A stretch of DNA of 64,000 nucleotides from Hirsutella rhossiliensis (taxonomy: Eukaryota; Ascomycota; Sordariomycetes; Hypocreales; Ophiocordycipitaceae). How positions within the stretch are numbered: position 1 is the first letter of the stretch; each line of letters begins with the position of its first letter. This document shows, in pieces, positions 23,801-34,689 of the stretch. Position numbers and translations under genes: made by a program. The notes below the pieces were generated by a model, which made no database searches, was not told the DNA's origin, and saw only the letters and a program-made list of their open reading frames with translations. The stretch spans positions 5,828,001 to 5,892,000 of the forward strand of contig NW_025408669.1 in NCBI RefSeq assembly GCF_020360975.1, given 5' to 3'.

Positions 23801-25400
23801 TAAAGGGGTTCGTCTAGAAATTCGTCTCCTAGTCTTTCCTTAGCCGTAGTATTTATATTCGATAGTCTTTAGGCCCCTTATTTATACGCCCTATTATAGG
23901 CCTAGCTTATATAAAGCTAGGGGGCCTAGGTAACTAAGTTATACGTATTAAAGAAGGCCGTCTCCTTAGGCTACTAAAAGAGGGTCCTTTATATTAAACC
24001 TATTCCTCCTAGTAAGGAAAGCTAACTTCTTAAGTAATTCCTTCCTAAGGATAGGTCGGAATTCGAGAATAAATTAATCGAAATTTTCCTCGATAAGCCT
24101 AATAGTTTAATTCTTTTAGATTAGCCTTATAGGCTTAGACGTTATATCCTAGAAGATTCCTTCCTTATAAAGAAAGTAGAAGGAAATTAGGCTCGTTAAA
24201 AATCGAGGGTAAAAAGCTACCCTTTTTCTTTAAAGAATTCGTATAGATCCGTTAGGTAATTTTATCGTAAAATTCACCCTTCTATATCCCTCTATCTATA
24301 TAGTTAATTCCCCGGTAATAAGATATTCCTTCCGTGCCTTCTTAAAGGACCGGAATCGTAAGAGTATATTATAGATATCGAGGGAAGTACTAGAGTTAAA
24401 GATAGCTGATTTTCGAAGGGGATAATCGGAGGGTCCTAACGGTTAGTCTTACTAATCTATAGGGAAGATAAATACCGGATTTATTATACTAACGATTTTC
24501 CCTTAAATTTACGGCTTAAATAAGGGCAGCGGCGTTAGTTACTATTTCTTAGTAACTTAAATCTCGTTTATCTTCTTTTATAACGAGGGGTCCTCCTTAA
24601 GAGACTATTATACTATTTCTCGTAGCCTCTTTAAAAGGTTAATTCCTTTAGGTCGGTTTTCCTCGAAGACCTACTAGCAGTCTTCTAGCCGATAGGGCTT
24701 CTTATATACTTAGTAGGTAGGTCGATTCCTCCTCGTATATTATCTTTTTAAGGAATCCTCGTCTCTTTCTAGAAGGTCTACTTAAACCCCCCCCCTTTTT
24801 ACCCCTTATTGCTAATTTTAACGAAGCGGTTCGATTTCGACTAGTTCCTTAATTTTTCGACTAACGGACTAAAAGGTCTATTAAGGGACTAGTCGGGCCG
24901 GTCTAACTAACGGGACCGGGACCGGGCCCGGAGTAAGATATATAGCCGGGGCCGGGCCTAGGGCCGTAGCTATAGTTAACGACGGCGTTAAGGCTCTTAA
25001 GGGAGGAGGAGCTAAAGGAGCAATAGCCGTAGTAGTAGTAGCGGGAGCCGTAGCAATAAGGGCTATAGTAGCTATAGGTCGAACTATCTAGGTCGAGTAC
25101 TAGCTACGAAGGAATAAGACTACTTACTATTATACTTTAGTAGCCTCTTTATCTAGTTCTTAGCTAGCTTCTTAAAAGATAGTTAAGTAACTATTACTAA
25201 TAGGCTTTATTAGCAGAGATATATCCTATAGATACTAGCTAGAAAGAGCTTCTATAAGGAAGTATTAGTTAGCTTCCTCGAGGATTTCTTCCTACTTAAC
25301 TAGCTATAAAGAAGCTAGTAGGTTCCTAGTAAAAAAAGCTCTTAAGTAGGCCGTATAGGTCTTCTTAATACGGTTAGTTATATAGCCCCTCGAGGGAGCT
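20900..25400 (-). pseudogene. Copia 2 gag-pol relic
   Basis: Minus-strand homologue of the pol in copia A and copia 4. The RT box is at 21936-21962 (IIYVDD read leftward; the YVDD codons are intact). Unlike copia A, the integrase NGGAER-like segment with the catalytic Glu is present at about 23455-23510. The N-terminal gag contains an Ala/Pro-rich stretch at about 24890-25060. Many Gln/Trp codons are stops. Coordinates of the ends are approximate. Confidence 0.85.
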
Positions 25401-25938
25401 ATCGAGGTCTCGAGCTTTAAAAGCTACTACCTAAGAGTCTCTTTCTCTTATAGAGAGATTAGCTTTATAGTATTAACGGATTCCGTTATTGCTATACGAG
25501 TAGTAGTTAGTAGCTTTGTCTCGTAAAGGTATTCCTTTCGGTGTCTCTTATAGTCGCCTAGGGTAATAGAAAAAGCTCTCTATTATATAGAGGTTAGCTC
25601 GGAGAAGAGGGTAGCTCCTTTTATAAAGTCCGTTGCCCTAGGACGAAGAGGGGGCTTAAGGGGGTCCTACTTATTAAAGAAGACTAAATTATAGATAGTT
25701 CTATCTATATAAGCCTATAGCTCCTTTACCTACTTATCCTAATCTTAGGGCTCTATAAGAATCGTCCTATAGACCTTAGGGATAGTAAAGGAGTTATTTT
25801 TCGATATTATTATAGGGAAGGGTAGAAAAGTTAGGTAAAAATCGGCTTTTCTAGTAAGAAGGGTAAAAGAGAGCTACGAGGGATATAAGAAAGGTGCCTT
25901 TTATAGTAGCCGGAAGGTATAGGAATTCTATTCCTCCT

Positions 25939-25949
25939 AGGCTTATAAC
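25939..25949 (-). other. Copia 2 primer-binding site
   Basis: The minus strand reads GTTATAAGCCT directly after the 5' LTR. With TG restored at the mutated TA it becomes GTTATGAGCC, complementary to the anticodon region of eukaryotic initiator tRNA-Met (GGCUCAUAAC). The same site follows the copia 4 5' LTR at 38562. Confidence 0.65.
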
Positions 25950-26426
25950 TCTCGCGAAGAGAAATATAAGAAGTATATATAAAATAAATAAAGGTAAAAG
26001 TAAAAGTAAGGGGTCGGATAGGTAGGGCAGAGATATTTAAATCTTATAGGGGTAGTAATAAAGGTAAGGGAGTAATTATTTTATTTCCTTTATTCTCCTT
26101 ATTTCCTCTATCTAACGCCCCTCCTTATACCTATCTAGTATCTTAATTAATAAAGAAGATCCTACTTAAAGAAGCTATTAATATCCTTTTAACTACCGAG
26201 CTTTTTACTAGTTTTTCCCCTCCTTTCTAGCCGTTACTAGTATATCTATCTTATCTCTCGCTACCTTTATAGGAAGCTATCGCTACTTTTACTTCCCTTT
26301 ATACCCCTACCCTTCTTTCTATACCTCTTTTTAGCTCCTTCTTTAAAACCTATTTTTTAGCTTCCTTAGTCCCTCGTACTAAGGGATATCTCTAAGAACT
26401 ATAAAATTAAGCTACGCTTCGCGATA
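25950..26426 (-). repeat. Copia 2 5' LTR
   Basis: 477 bp, minus orientation, beginning TCTCGCGAAGAG and ending CTTCGCGATA on the plus strand; partner of 20142-20619. Confidence 0.93.
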
Positions 26427-26448
26427 ATAATAGTTAAATACTCTTATA

Positions 26449-29400
26449 AGTAGCTAATAATTACTAGTATCTTCTTATTATAAATAGCGTAATTCCGCTT
26501 TACTAAGGTTAGCTTATAAGAGTAAAACGCTATTAATTACTTCTACTTATCTACCTCTTAAAAGAGTATTCTTTTAAGTACCTAGCCGCTATAGTTTACT
26601 TTAACTAATATAGACTAGTTAAAGTCTTACTAAAGTAGTACTAAGGCTTATAAGAAGAGGTCCTTAAGTATATAAAACGCTCCTTCCTATATAAGCCCTT
26701 AATAAAAAGCGGTCTATTTCTTAGTAATCTTATTTAAAAGCATTATAATATAAGAGAAGCCCTTAATAAATATCTTATAATAGTTTATAAACCTAAGGAA
26801 GTTTTATACGCCTATTTATATAGTTAAGGCCGCTTAGTCTTAGATCGCTTAGATATTTATAGGATCCGCTTATATACCTATACTTATATAGATAATAAAG
26901 CCTAGGTACTTAACCCTCTTAATCTTAAATTTATACTTATTTAGGTTAAGGTAAAGCCTATAAAGTTAGAGGCGCTCTAGGACCTTTTATACTTTCTATA
27001 TATAGTCCTTATAAGAGCTACTTATATAAATAAGGATATTATCTATATATATAAAAGCGAACTTATTAAGGAAGTCCTAAAGTATATTATTAATATAATA
27101 CTAAAAGGTAATAGGCGCTCCTAAGAGGCTAAAGGGCGTTATAAGCTACTTAAATAAGCTATAGCGTATATAGAACGCTGTCTTTTACTTATTACCCTTT
27201 AAGATCTATACTTTATAGAACGCTTATTTTATATCTAGCTTTATAAACTACTTTACCTTTAAAAGGTTATAAAGTATATTTAAGATTAAAGGTAAGAGGT
27301 AGTAGTCTAGCCTTATAATTACGTTTAAAGCCTTATAGTTATAATAGAACTATATCCCGCCTCTTAGTTTATATAAGAATAAGACTAGCGCTCTTACTTT
27401 AAAGCTACTTACTTAAATAAAACCCTTATTTAAGAGGTCCCTTAGTATCTTCTTTAATACTAGTAGCTCTATATATAATATACTATATAGCGGTCTAAAT
27501 AGTATAAGTAGTTCCTATACCTTCTTATTAGTATAAAGTATAATCCTATAGTTTACCCTTAGCTTATATAGGTTAAGCTTATTTACTTCCTAGGACTTAA
27601 ATAGCGGTAGGAGGTTATAAAAGCGCTTTAGTATTAACTACTATAGCTTAGAAGGCGACTTTAGCTTTTTTATTTAAAGGGCCTTATTAATATCCGCTAA
27701 GCTAACTATATAGACCGCTATATTAGCTACTACCTAGCCTTACCCTTACTTTACCTATTATATAGTTCTTATAAAAATAAAGGTAAGGACTTCTTATACT
27801 AAGTATAAAGCTTATATACCTAGTTTTATACTTATAAAACTATTATTATAGTAAACCTACTATTATATAGGCCTAAACTATAGCTTCTTTTAATATAAAA
27901 CTAAGTATAACTCTATATATAATAACTAGAGTTTCTTAAGGATTAAGGGAAACTCTAGTTAAAGGATTATATAGGCTATAATAAGCTTATAATAACTATT
28001 AACCTTTATAGCTAGCTATATAATACCCTTAATTACTATACCTTCTATTACGCTTAAGGCGCCCTTTACTTACTTTAGGGCAATCTTTTCTACTAGTACT
28101 TATATCTCTTATATAAGCGCCTTATTAACTATAGCGTAGTATTAGTAGCCCTTATTTATAAGGGCGTTAATAAGTAAGGAGTTATTAATTATAACTTATA
28201 TTAAAGTAAGCTCCTTTTTTATATAGGCGGATAATTCCTTCTTTTCTTTTACTAGTACTAGGAATTAAGGCTCTAGAGCTTATCTTTACTTTAGAGCTAC
28301 TCTTTTTCCTCTAGGCCTAGGAGGGCGGAGTCCTCCTTATCGTTTAAGGCAAGGAGTAGTTCTATCTTCGCTACTTAAACTACTATAGGCCGCTTAGCTA
28401 AAAGGAAGGGGCATTTTAATATAAAGTATATAAACGCGCTATAATATAGGTAGCGGCTATTAGCTTTCCTCTTCTCGATTTCCTTACTTATTACTTACTT
28501 CGCCCGCTACTTAAAGTATAGGGCGGTATAAAAGGTAGTTAATAGTATCTTCTTACTACGTTTAGCCCGGTCTATATAGGTAGCTAATATTAAGGTATCC
28601 CTATCTATATTAATAGCTAGTTATTTATCTTATAAAGGGGCGGTAATCTTATTACCGCTATATAGTATACGCCTATAAAGCTTTTAAAAACGCAGCGTTT
28701 ACTTATAGCCCTATACTACTTTTATTAACTAGCTTATATACTTACTATAGTTAGTAAGTATAATTATAAGGATAAGTAGCTCTTATAGGGCTAGCGTAAT
28801 TAAATTCTATAGCTATATAAGCTTCGCGCTATCTTTTTATACTATAGTCCTTACTACTTATAAGAACGTCCCTTTAAAATTAAGAAGGAATTCGCTAAAG
28901 GTTTATCTATCTCTTTACTTAAGGGTTTATAGCTTATCTTATACCTTCTCCCGCTCCTATATATTACTAAATATATATATAAGGTATTAAAAGAAGTCTT
29001 ATAGGTTATATTTACCCTTAAGGCTACTCTTATCTTAAAATCTATAGATCTACTATATCTAAGGCTTTAGTAGCGTATAAAGGAGTAAATACTATACTAT
29101 ATCGCGATAGCTATTTAAGCCTTATTTCTTATTAGTTATAAACTTTATTTATAGCTAGCTAAGAAAGAAGTAAAAGGACTTTAGCTTACTATCTTAAGTC
29201 GGCTAAGGGAGTAGCTTCTACGTTAATAGTATTACTACTATAACTAGCGTTATAAAGGTTATAGGGGTTAAAGCTAGTCTTATAGATAGCTCCCTTAGTA
29301 TAGTAAGAACCTCGTCCTTCTTACTAGCTATTACGCTTTTAATCGCTTTTAGGATAGCTATAATACTTCTTATCTATTTAAGGAGGGGTAAACTACTTCC

Positions 29401-29465
29401 TTAAAAAAGAGGCACCCTTTTTAAAGAAATATCTATTAGATCTATTAGTTAATAGCTTATACTAT
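26449..29465 (-). pseudogene. H2 gag-pol relic (gag, protease, RT, partial RNase H)
   Basis: On the minus strand, the RNase H start (DYSG-like, then AFYS-KLTLVK) lies at about 26460-26620 and the RT box FAFIYINNILI at about 27030-27062, both catalytic Asp altered. The protease at 27900-28230 reads INNSLLINALINKGY...IVNKALI...VKGALSVIEGIV...LEFPLILKK, a good match to the fungal Gypsy pattern ALIDSGC...PLILGKPW. Gag follows to 29465. Confidence 0.8.
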
Positions 29466-29648
29466 TATAGAGTAAGTAAAAGCGTATATATAAGTACTAT
29501 TTATAAGATAATATTAATAAGCTATATAGAGCTCTTTTATATATAGCTAGCCTATATATATATATAGAGGATCTAGCCTTTTATATATAACTATATAGCT
29601 TAGGCTATAGCTTAAGCCTATAACCTATAATAGTTAAAGACTTTTATA
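29466..29648 (-). repeat. Gypsy H LTR (H2 5' LTR)
   Basis: 183 bp, from TATAGAGTAAG to CTTTTATA. It is intact and abuts copia 3 sequence at 29649. Confidence 0.88.
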
Positions 29649-31903
29649 CCTTTCTTTTAAAGAAAGTAAAAGGAAATTAAGCTTATTAAAAATTAAAGGT
29701 AAAAAGCTACCCTTTTTTATTAAAGAATTTATATAGACTTATTAAGTAATTTTATTATAAAATTTACCCTTTTATATCCCTCTATCTATATAGTTAATTC
29801 TCTAGTAATAAGGTATTCCCTTTATACTTTCTTAAAAGACTAGAATTATAAGAGTATATTATAAATATTAAGGGAAGTACTAAAGTTAAGGATAGCTAAT
29901 CTTTATAGGGGATAGTTAGAGGCCTTTAATAGGTAGTCTTACTAATTTATAGGGAAGATAAAGGCTAGATTTACTATACTAATATTTTTTCCTTAAATTT
30001 ATAGCTTAAATAAGGGCAGCGTTATTATTAGTTACTATTTTTAATAACTTAAACCTCGTTTATCTTCTTTTATAATAAGGGGTCCTCCTTAAGAGACTAT
30101 TATACTATTTCTTATAGCCTCTTTAAAGGGTTAACTCCTTTAGGTCGGTTTTCCTTAAAGATATACTAGTAGTCTTCTAGCTAATAAGGCCTTTTATATA
30201 CTTAGTAGGTAGGTCGATTCCTCCTTATTTATTTCTTTAAGGAATCCTTATCTTATTTTAAAAGGTCTACTTAAAAACCCTGCCTTTTTACCCCTTATTA
30301 CTAATTTTAATAAAGAGGTTCGATTTTAACTAGTTCCTTAATTTTACGATTAATAGACTAAAAGGTCTATTAAAGGACTAGTTAGGCCGGTCTAACTAAT
30401 AGGACTAGGGCCGGACCTAGAATAAGATATATAGCTAGGGCTAGGGTAGTAGCTATAGTTAATAACGGCGTTAAGGCTCTTAATGGAGGAGGAGCTAAAG
30501 GGGTAGTAGCTATAGTAGTAGTAGTAAGGGCTATAGTAATAAGGGCTATAATAGCTATAAGGGTAGTAGGTCGAACTATTTAAGTTAAGTACTAGCTATA
30601 AAAGAATAAAACTACTTATTATTATACTTTAATAGCTTCTTTATTTAGTTCCTAGCTAGCTTCTTAAAAGATAGTTAAGTAACTATTACTAATAGGCTTT
30701 TTTAGTAAAGATATATCCTATAGCTACTAGCTAAAAAGAGCTTTTATTAAGAAGTATTAGTTAGCTTCCTTAAGGATTTCTTCTTACTTAGCTAGCTATA
30801 AAGAAGCTAATAAGTTCCTAGTAAAAAAGGCTCCTAGATATACTCTATAAGTCTTCCTAATATAGTTAGTTATATAGCCTCTTAAGGGAGCTATTAAGGT
30901 CTCGAGCTTTAAAAGCTATTACTTAAGAGTCTCTTCCTCTTAAAAAGAGATTAGCTTTATAGTACTAACGGATTTTATTATCGCTATATAAGTAGTAGTT
31001 AATAGCTTTATCTTATAAAGGTATTTCTTTTAATAACTTTTATAGTTACCTAAGGTAGTAGAAAAAGCTCTTTACTATATAAAGGTTAGCTTAGAGAAGA
31101 AGGTAGCTCCCTTTATAAAGTCCGTTACTTTAAGATAAAGAGGGGGCTTAAGAGGGTCCTACTTATTAAAAAAGACTAAATTATAAATATTTATATCTAT
31201 ATAAGCCTATAGCGCCTTTACCTACTTATCTTAATCTTAAGGCTTTACTAAAATCGTTTTATAGACTATAGGGATAGTAAAGGAGTCGGTTTTCGTTATT
31301 ATTATAAGGAAGGGTAGAAAAGTTAAGTAAAAATTAGCTTTTTTAATAAGTAGGGTAAAAGGAAGCTATAAATGATATAAAAAAGGTGCCTTTTATAGTA
31401 GTTAGAAGGTATAAGAATACTATTCCTCCTAAGCTTATAACTCTTATATAAAAAGATATAAGAAGTATATAAAAATATATAAAAGTAAAAGTAAAAGTAA
31501 GGGGATAAATAGGTAGGGCTAAGCTATTTAATTCTTATAGGGGTAGTAATTAAGGTAAGGGAGTAATTATTATATTACTTTAATTATCTTTCTTTTTTTT
31601 ATTTAACGCCCCTTTTTATACCTATTTTATATCTTAATTAATAAAGAAGATCCTACTTATAAAAGCTATTAATATCCTTTTAACTACCGAGCTTTTTACT
31701 AGTTTTTCCCTTCTTTTTAGCCGTTACTAGTATATCTATCTTATTTCTTACTACTTATACTTCCCCTTATACTCCTACCCTTCTTTTTATACCTTTTTTT
31801 AGCTCCTTCTTTCTTTTTTTATACTAAGTATTTTTAGCTTTCTTAGTCCCTCTTACTAAGGGATATCTCTAAGAACTATAAAATTAAGCTATACTTTACT
31901 ATA
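29649..31903 (-). mobile_element. Copia 3: old copia fragment (5' LTR plus gag)
   Basis: Colinear with the right third of copia 2 (about 24165-26426): 1.8 kb of gag-side interior plus a 5' LTR. It is far more mutated than copia 2; most CG pairs present there are TA here, for instance the LTR end CTTTACTATA versus CTTCGCGATA. It is truncated on the left by the H2 LTR. The Ala/Pro-rich gag stretch is recognisable at about 30410-30560. Confidence 0.85.
31442..31903 (-). repeat. Copia 3 5' LTR (heavily RIPed)
   Basis: 462 bp, aligned with 25950-26426. It starts TCTTATATAAAAAG and ends CTTTACTATA. It is shorter than the other LTRs because of a deletion of about 20 bases around 31750. Confidence 0.85.
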
Positions 31904-32866
31904 ATAGTATAGTAGTTATATACCTAGGAAGCTTACTAGCTATAACGCTAGAGTTAGTTTAAATTTAGCTAAGGGTATAATTAAATTTTAATTAAACTAA
32001 TAGACTATACTAAGTTACTTATTAATTAGCTAATTAGCGCTTTTAAAAGCGCTTATAAATATACTAGTAGTCTAGCCCCGCTATAAGTAAGCTAGCTTAG
32101 ACCTTACTTACCTAAACCTAGTAATAAATTTACTAAGACCTCCCTTTAACCTTAGTCTAGGCCCTTTAACTAGGAAAATAAAAACCTAGGGCCGATACTA
32201 GTAACTTAATAAGTATAGCGCGAAGCTAGTATAATAACCTAACTACTAGCCTAGCTAAAGGCCGGTATTAATAAAAAATAGCCTACTAAGCCTTATAGTA
32301 GAAAAATAAAGTAGAGCTTAAGAAGATATTATTATAAGATAAAGTTAAGGATAATTATATAATTAACTATTAACTATTAACTAAAAACGCTTATACTACT
32401 AATTAACGCTATATACTTTATATATATAAAGGAGTTACTTTCTAAGGTTACTTTATAGTAGGGCTAATATAATTCTAACTAACTATAATAATACCTAAGA
32501 TAGCTAGCGTAAGATTCTTATATATTATAACCGCGACTTAGTATAAAGGCGGAATAGCTATAAAAGAAGGAAGGGGTTTCCTTTAAGTACTTTAGCTTTT
32601 CCCTTTTATTTAATACTAAAGTTTTAAATACCTTTAAATAGGTTACTAGTATAATCTTAATAATAATAATAGCTTTTATATAACTATACCTTAAGCTTAC
32701 TATACTACTAGCTATATACTTATTAGCTAGTAAGCTATATAAATAAGGGCGTACTTTATTATAAGCCTACTTAAGTAGCTAGTAGCTAGCTTAGATAAGT
32801 ATAAGCCTTAAGTTATATTATATATTAATCTTTTAATATAAAGCTAGTACTTAACCTTACTATTTA
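31904..32866. other. Unassigned A+T-rich stretch
   Basis: About 960 bases without a recognisable protein motif or a repeat shared with the rest of the window. It shows the same CA/TG depletion, so RIP has acted here, implying it is or was repetitive elsewhere. A short palindromic GCGCTTTTAAAAGCGC lies at about 32037-32053. Confidence 0.5.
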
Positions 32867-33021
32867 TAATAAAGTAAGTAAAGGTATATATATAAGTACT
32901 ATTTATAGAATAATATTAATAAGCTATATAGAGCTTATATATATATAGGACCTAGCCCTTTATATATAATTATATAGCTTAGGCTATAGCTTAAGCTTAT
33001 AACCTATAATAGTTAAAGATA
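32867..33021 (-). repeat. Partial Gypsy H LTR, in tandem with the next
   Basis: About 155 bp matching the H LTR from TAATAAAGTAAG to AGTTAAAGAT, lacking the last bases. It is followed almost at once by the complete LTR at 33023. Confidence 0.75.
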
Positions 33022-33022
33022 T

Positions 33023-33205
33023 TATAAAGTAAGTAAAAGTATATATATAAGTACTATTTATAAGATAATATTAATAAGCTATATAAAGCTCTTTTATATA
33101 TAGCTAGCCTATATATATATATATAAGATCCGGCCCTTTATATATAACTATATAGCTTAGGCTATAGCTTAAGCCTATAACCTATAATATTTAAAGACTC
33201 TTATA
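33023..33205 (-). repeat. Gypsy H LTR (H3 3' LTR)
   Basis: 183 bp from TATAAAGTAAG to CTCTTATA, followed by internal 3' sequence also found beyond the LTR at 51235. Confidence 0.85.
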
Positions 33206-33735
33206 TAATACCTTCCTTTAAGCGCGGCGCGGCGCTACCTTATTAATAGCTTCTATACTATTAGGCCTATACCGCTAGCTCTACTTAGCCCTTTCCCTAT
33301 TAATTATACTAGCCCTACTAGCCTTATTATCCTTATACTTATTAGCTTAGGTAGCTATAACCTAGCTCTATACTTATTAGCTAGCTAGCTATTTAAATAA
33401 GAGTATAACCTATTATATACGCCCTTAGGTAGCTAGCGGCCGGTCTAGACCTATATAAGCCTTAGGTTACCTATCCCCTTAGCCTTAAGTAGCCTCCTCT
33501 ATTAAAGGGTATATAAAGTAGTAACCTCTTTTCTTCTTCCTTTTTTTTCTTTATTTTTTAACTATAATAGTAATAGTAATAAGTAAGTTTTACTTTACTT
33601 AAGGTATTAGTTTATTCTTAGCTATATAAGCTACTTTATTAATATATATTTATAGTAATAGCTATAGTAGTAATAATAGCCTTAATAATAATAATAACTT
33701 TAACTAGTAAGTTCCTTACCTTATAAAGCGAAAGG
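33206..33735. other. H3 3' non-coding region
   Basis: Between LTR and antisense frame. It is shared, inverted, with about 50790-51234. It contains GCGCGGCGCGGCGC near 33222, a pyrimidine run at 33525-33560 and (TAA)n-like repeats at 33655-33705. No protein motif seen. Confidence 0.55.
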
Positions 33736-33739
33736 CTAT

Positions 33740-34680
33740 AATCTATAATACTAACTTCTATAATATATATATCTACCTCCTTCTCTTTTACCTCCTTTTT
33801 CTTAGAGTATATAAAGTCGTTTATCGACGCTATACTAAGCGCGGCCGATAATAGCTCCGCCGCTACCGCTACTCTCGCCCGCGCTACTACTACCGCGCCT
33901 ACCGCTACTATTAATACCTCCGCTACGCTAGCCGCTCTTACGTCGCCCTTTAAGGTAATAACGCTATCCCCGCTACTACCTATAACGCCTAGCCCCTTAG
34001 CCCCCGCCTCTATCTCCGCTACCCCTATAAGTCTATAGTTAGGTAAGCGTAATAGATATCTTCCGCTAACCTCTTAAAGTATAAGCGCTAGGTCTAGGCT
34101 AGAGCCGCTTATATAGCCCCCTATATATAGTATATATTATAGGAGCTCCCTTATACTAACTAAGTTAAGCGCTGCCGCGGCGGTAGTTATTACTAGTATA
34201 CGCGTACTAGCTATACTTATAAGGCAGCGCTTCCTATCTTACTTACTACGGCGTTAGCTTAAAAGGCTAGCGCGTATAGGTAGGTATAAAGGGCTACTAA
34301 GAAGCGCCTTACTACCGCTATAGCTGCCTACTATAACCTCTATACCTTAGAGCGCTAAGGGCTTATCTTTAAGTAGGTTCTTCCCCCTTTACTTTCTTAC
34401 CTTTACTACTAACTCTCTTAGTACTAAGGATACTACCTATATTGCTTTATTAGCGGTCCCCTTAGCCGTGCCCGCCGCTGCCGCTACTACCGCCGCTACT
34501 ACCGCTACTAGAGCTAGCCGCCGCCCCTTTACCCTTAGAGCCACCGCCGCCGCTAACTAGCTTATAGGCTTAAAGGGCCGACTTAGCGTGCTAAAGAGCG
34601 CTACCGCTACTATTAATAAGTAAAAAGAGGCTAATAAGGATAATAATAATAATAAAAGTAATAATAATAATAAGGAATAA
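33740..34680 (+). pseudogene. Unidentified antisense ORF relic in H3 (Ala/Thr/Pro-rich)
   Basis: A single plus-strand frame can be followed for about 310 codons with only a handful of stops, all TAG/TAA where Gln is possible. It starts in the YISTSFSFTSFFLEYIKSF region (33760-33820), continues through an Ala/Thr/Pro/Ser-rich domain (33830-34040) and a basic middle (RQRFLSYLLRR near 34225) to a second Ala/Thr stretch (34470-34560), and ends in an Asn/Lys-rich tail (34620-34680). GCT-ACC repeats make it the most G+C-rich part of H3. It runs opposite to pol and is absent from the related copy at 49806-51419. I recognise no domain; low complexity limits homology claims. Confidence 0.6.
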
Positions 34681-34689
34681 GCTTAGGTA

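Larger units (their letters stand above)
20142..26426 (-). mobile_element. Copia 2: complete Ty1/copia element
   Basis: LTRs at 20142-20619 and 25950-26426 flank a 5.3-kb interior reading gag, integrase, RT, RNase H on the minus strand. The 5-bp target duplication is ATAAT (20137-20141 and 26427-26431); the empty site CCTATAATAGTT is seen in H2 at about 29624. Total length is 6285 bp. It is inserted in the LTR of H1. Nearly all CA/TG is gone but many CG remain, as in copia A and copia 4. Confidence 0.94.
7384..26448 (-). mobile_element. Gypsy H1: old chromovirus-like Ty3/Gypsy element, interrupted by four insertions
   Basis: H1 reads leftward from its 5' LTR (19975-20141 plus 26432-26448) through gag, protease, RT, RNase H and the RNase H-integrase linker. 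It is split by E2 (9154-16161), Fot1 (16801-18651) and copia 2 (20142-26426), and at 7383 by E1. Each junction can be checked against the uninterrupted relatives H2 (26449-29648) and H3 (33023-37665). The integrase and 3' LTR of H1 lie beyond the left edge of the window. Being the host of all these insertions, it is among the oldest layers here. Confidence 0.82.
26449..29648 (-). mobile_element. Gypsy H2: H-family element, 5' portion
   Basis: Starts abruptly inside RNase H at 26449, directly after the end of the H1 LTR, and runs through RT, protease and gag to its own 5' LTR (29466-29648). It is uninterrupted, so it serves as the empty-site reference for E2, Fot1 and copia 2 in H1. The abrupt left end with no LTR indicates truncation by H1 insertion or by deletion. 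Confidence 0.85.

Noticed and set aside
29649..31903. An independent gene relic right of the H2 LTR
   Set aside because: The stretch aligns throughout with the 5' part of copia 2 and ends in a copia LTR; it is an old copia fragment.
33830..34600. A secreted or structural host protein gene, from the Ala/Thr/Pro-rich translation
   Set aside because: It lies inside Gypsy H3, is absent from a colinear copy and has no signal peptide or introns that I can see. It was kept as an antisense element ORF of unknown function.
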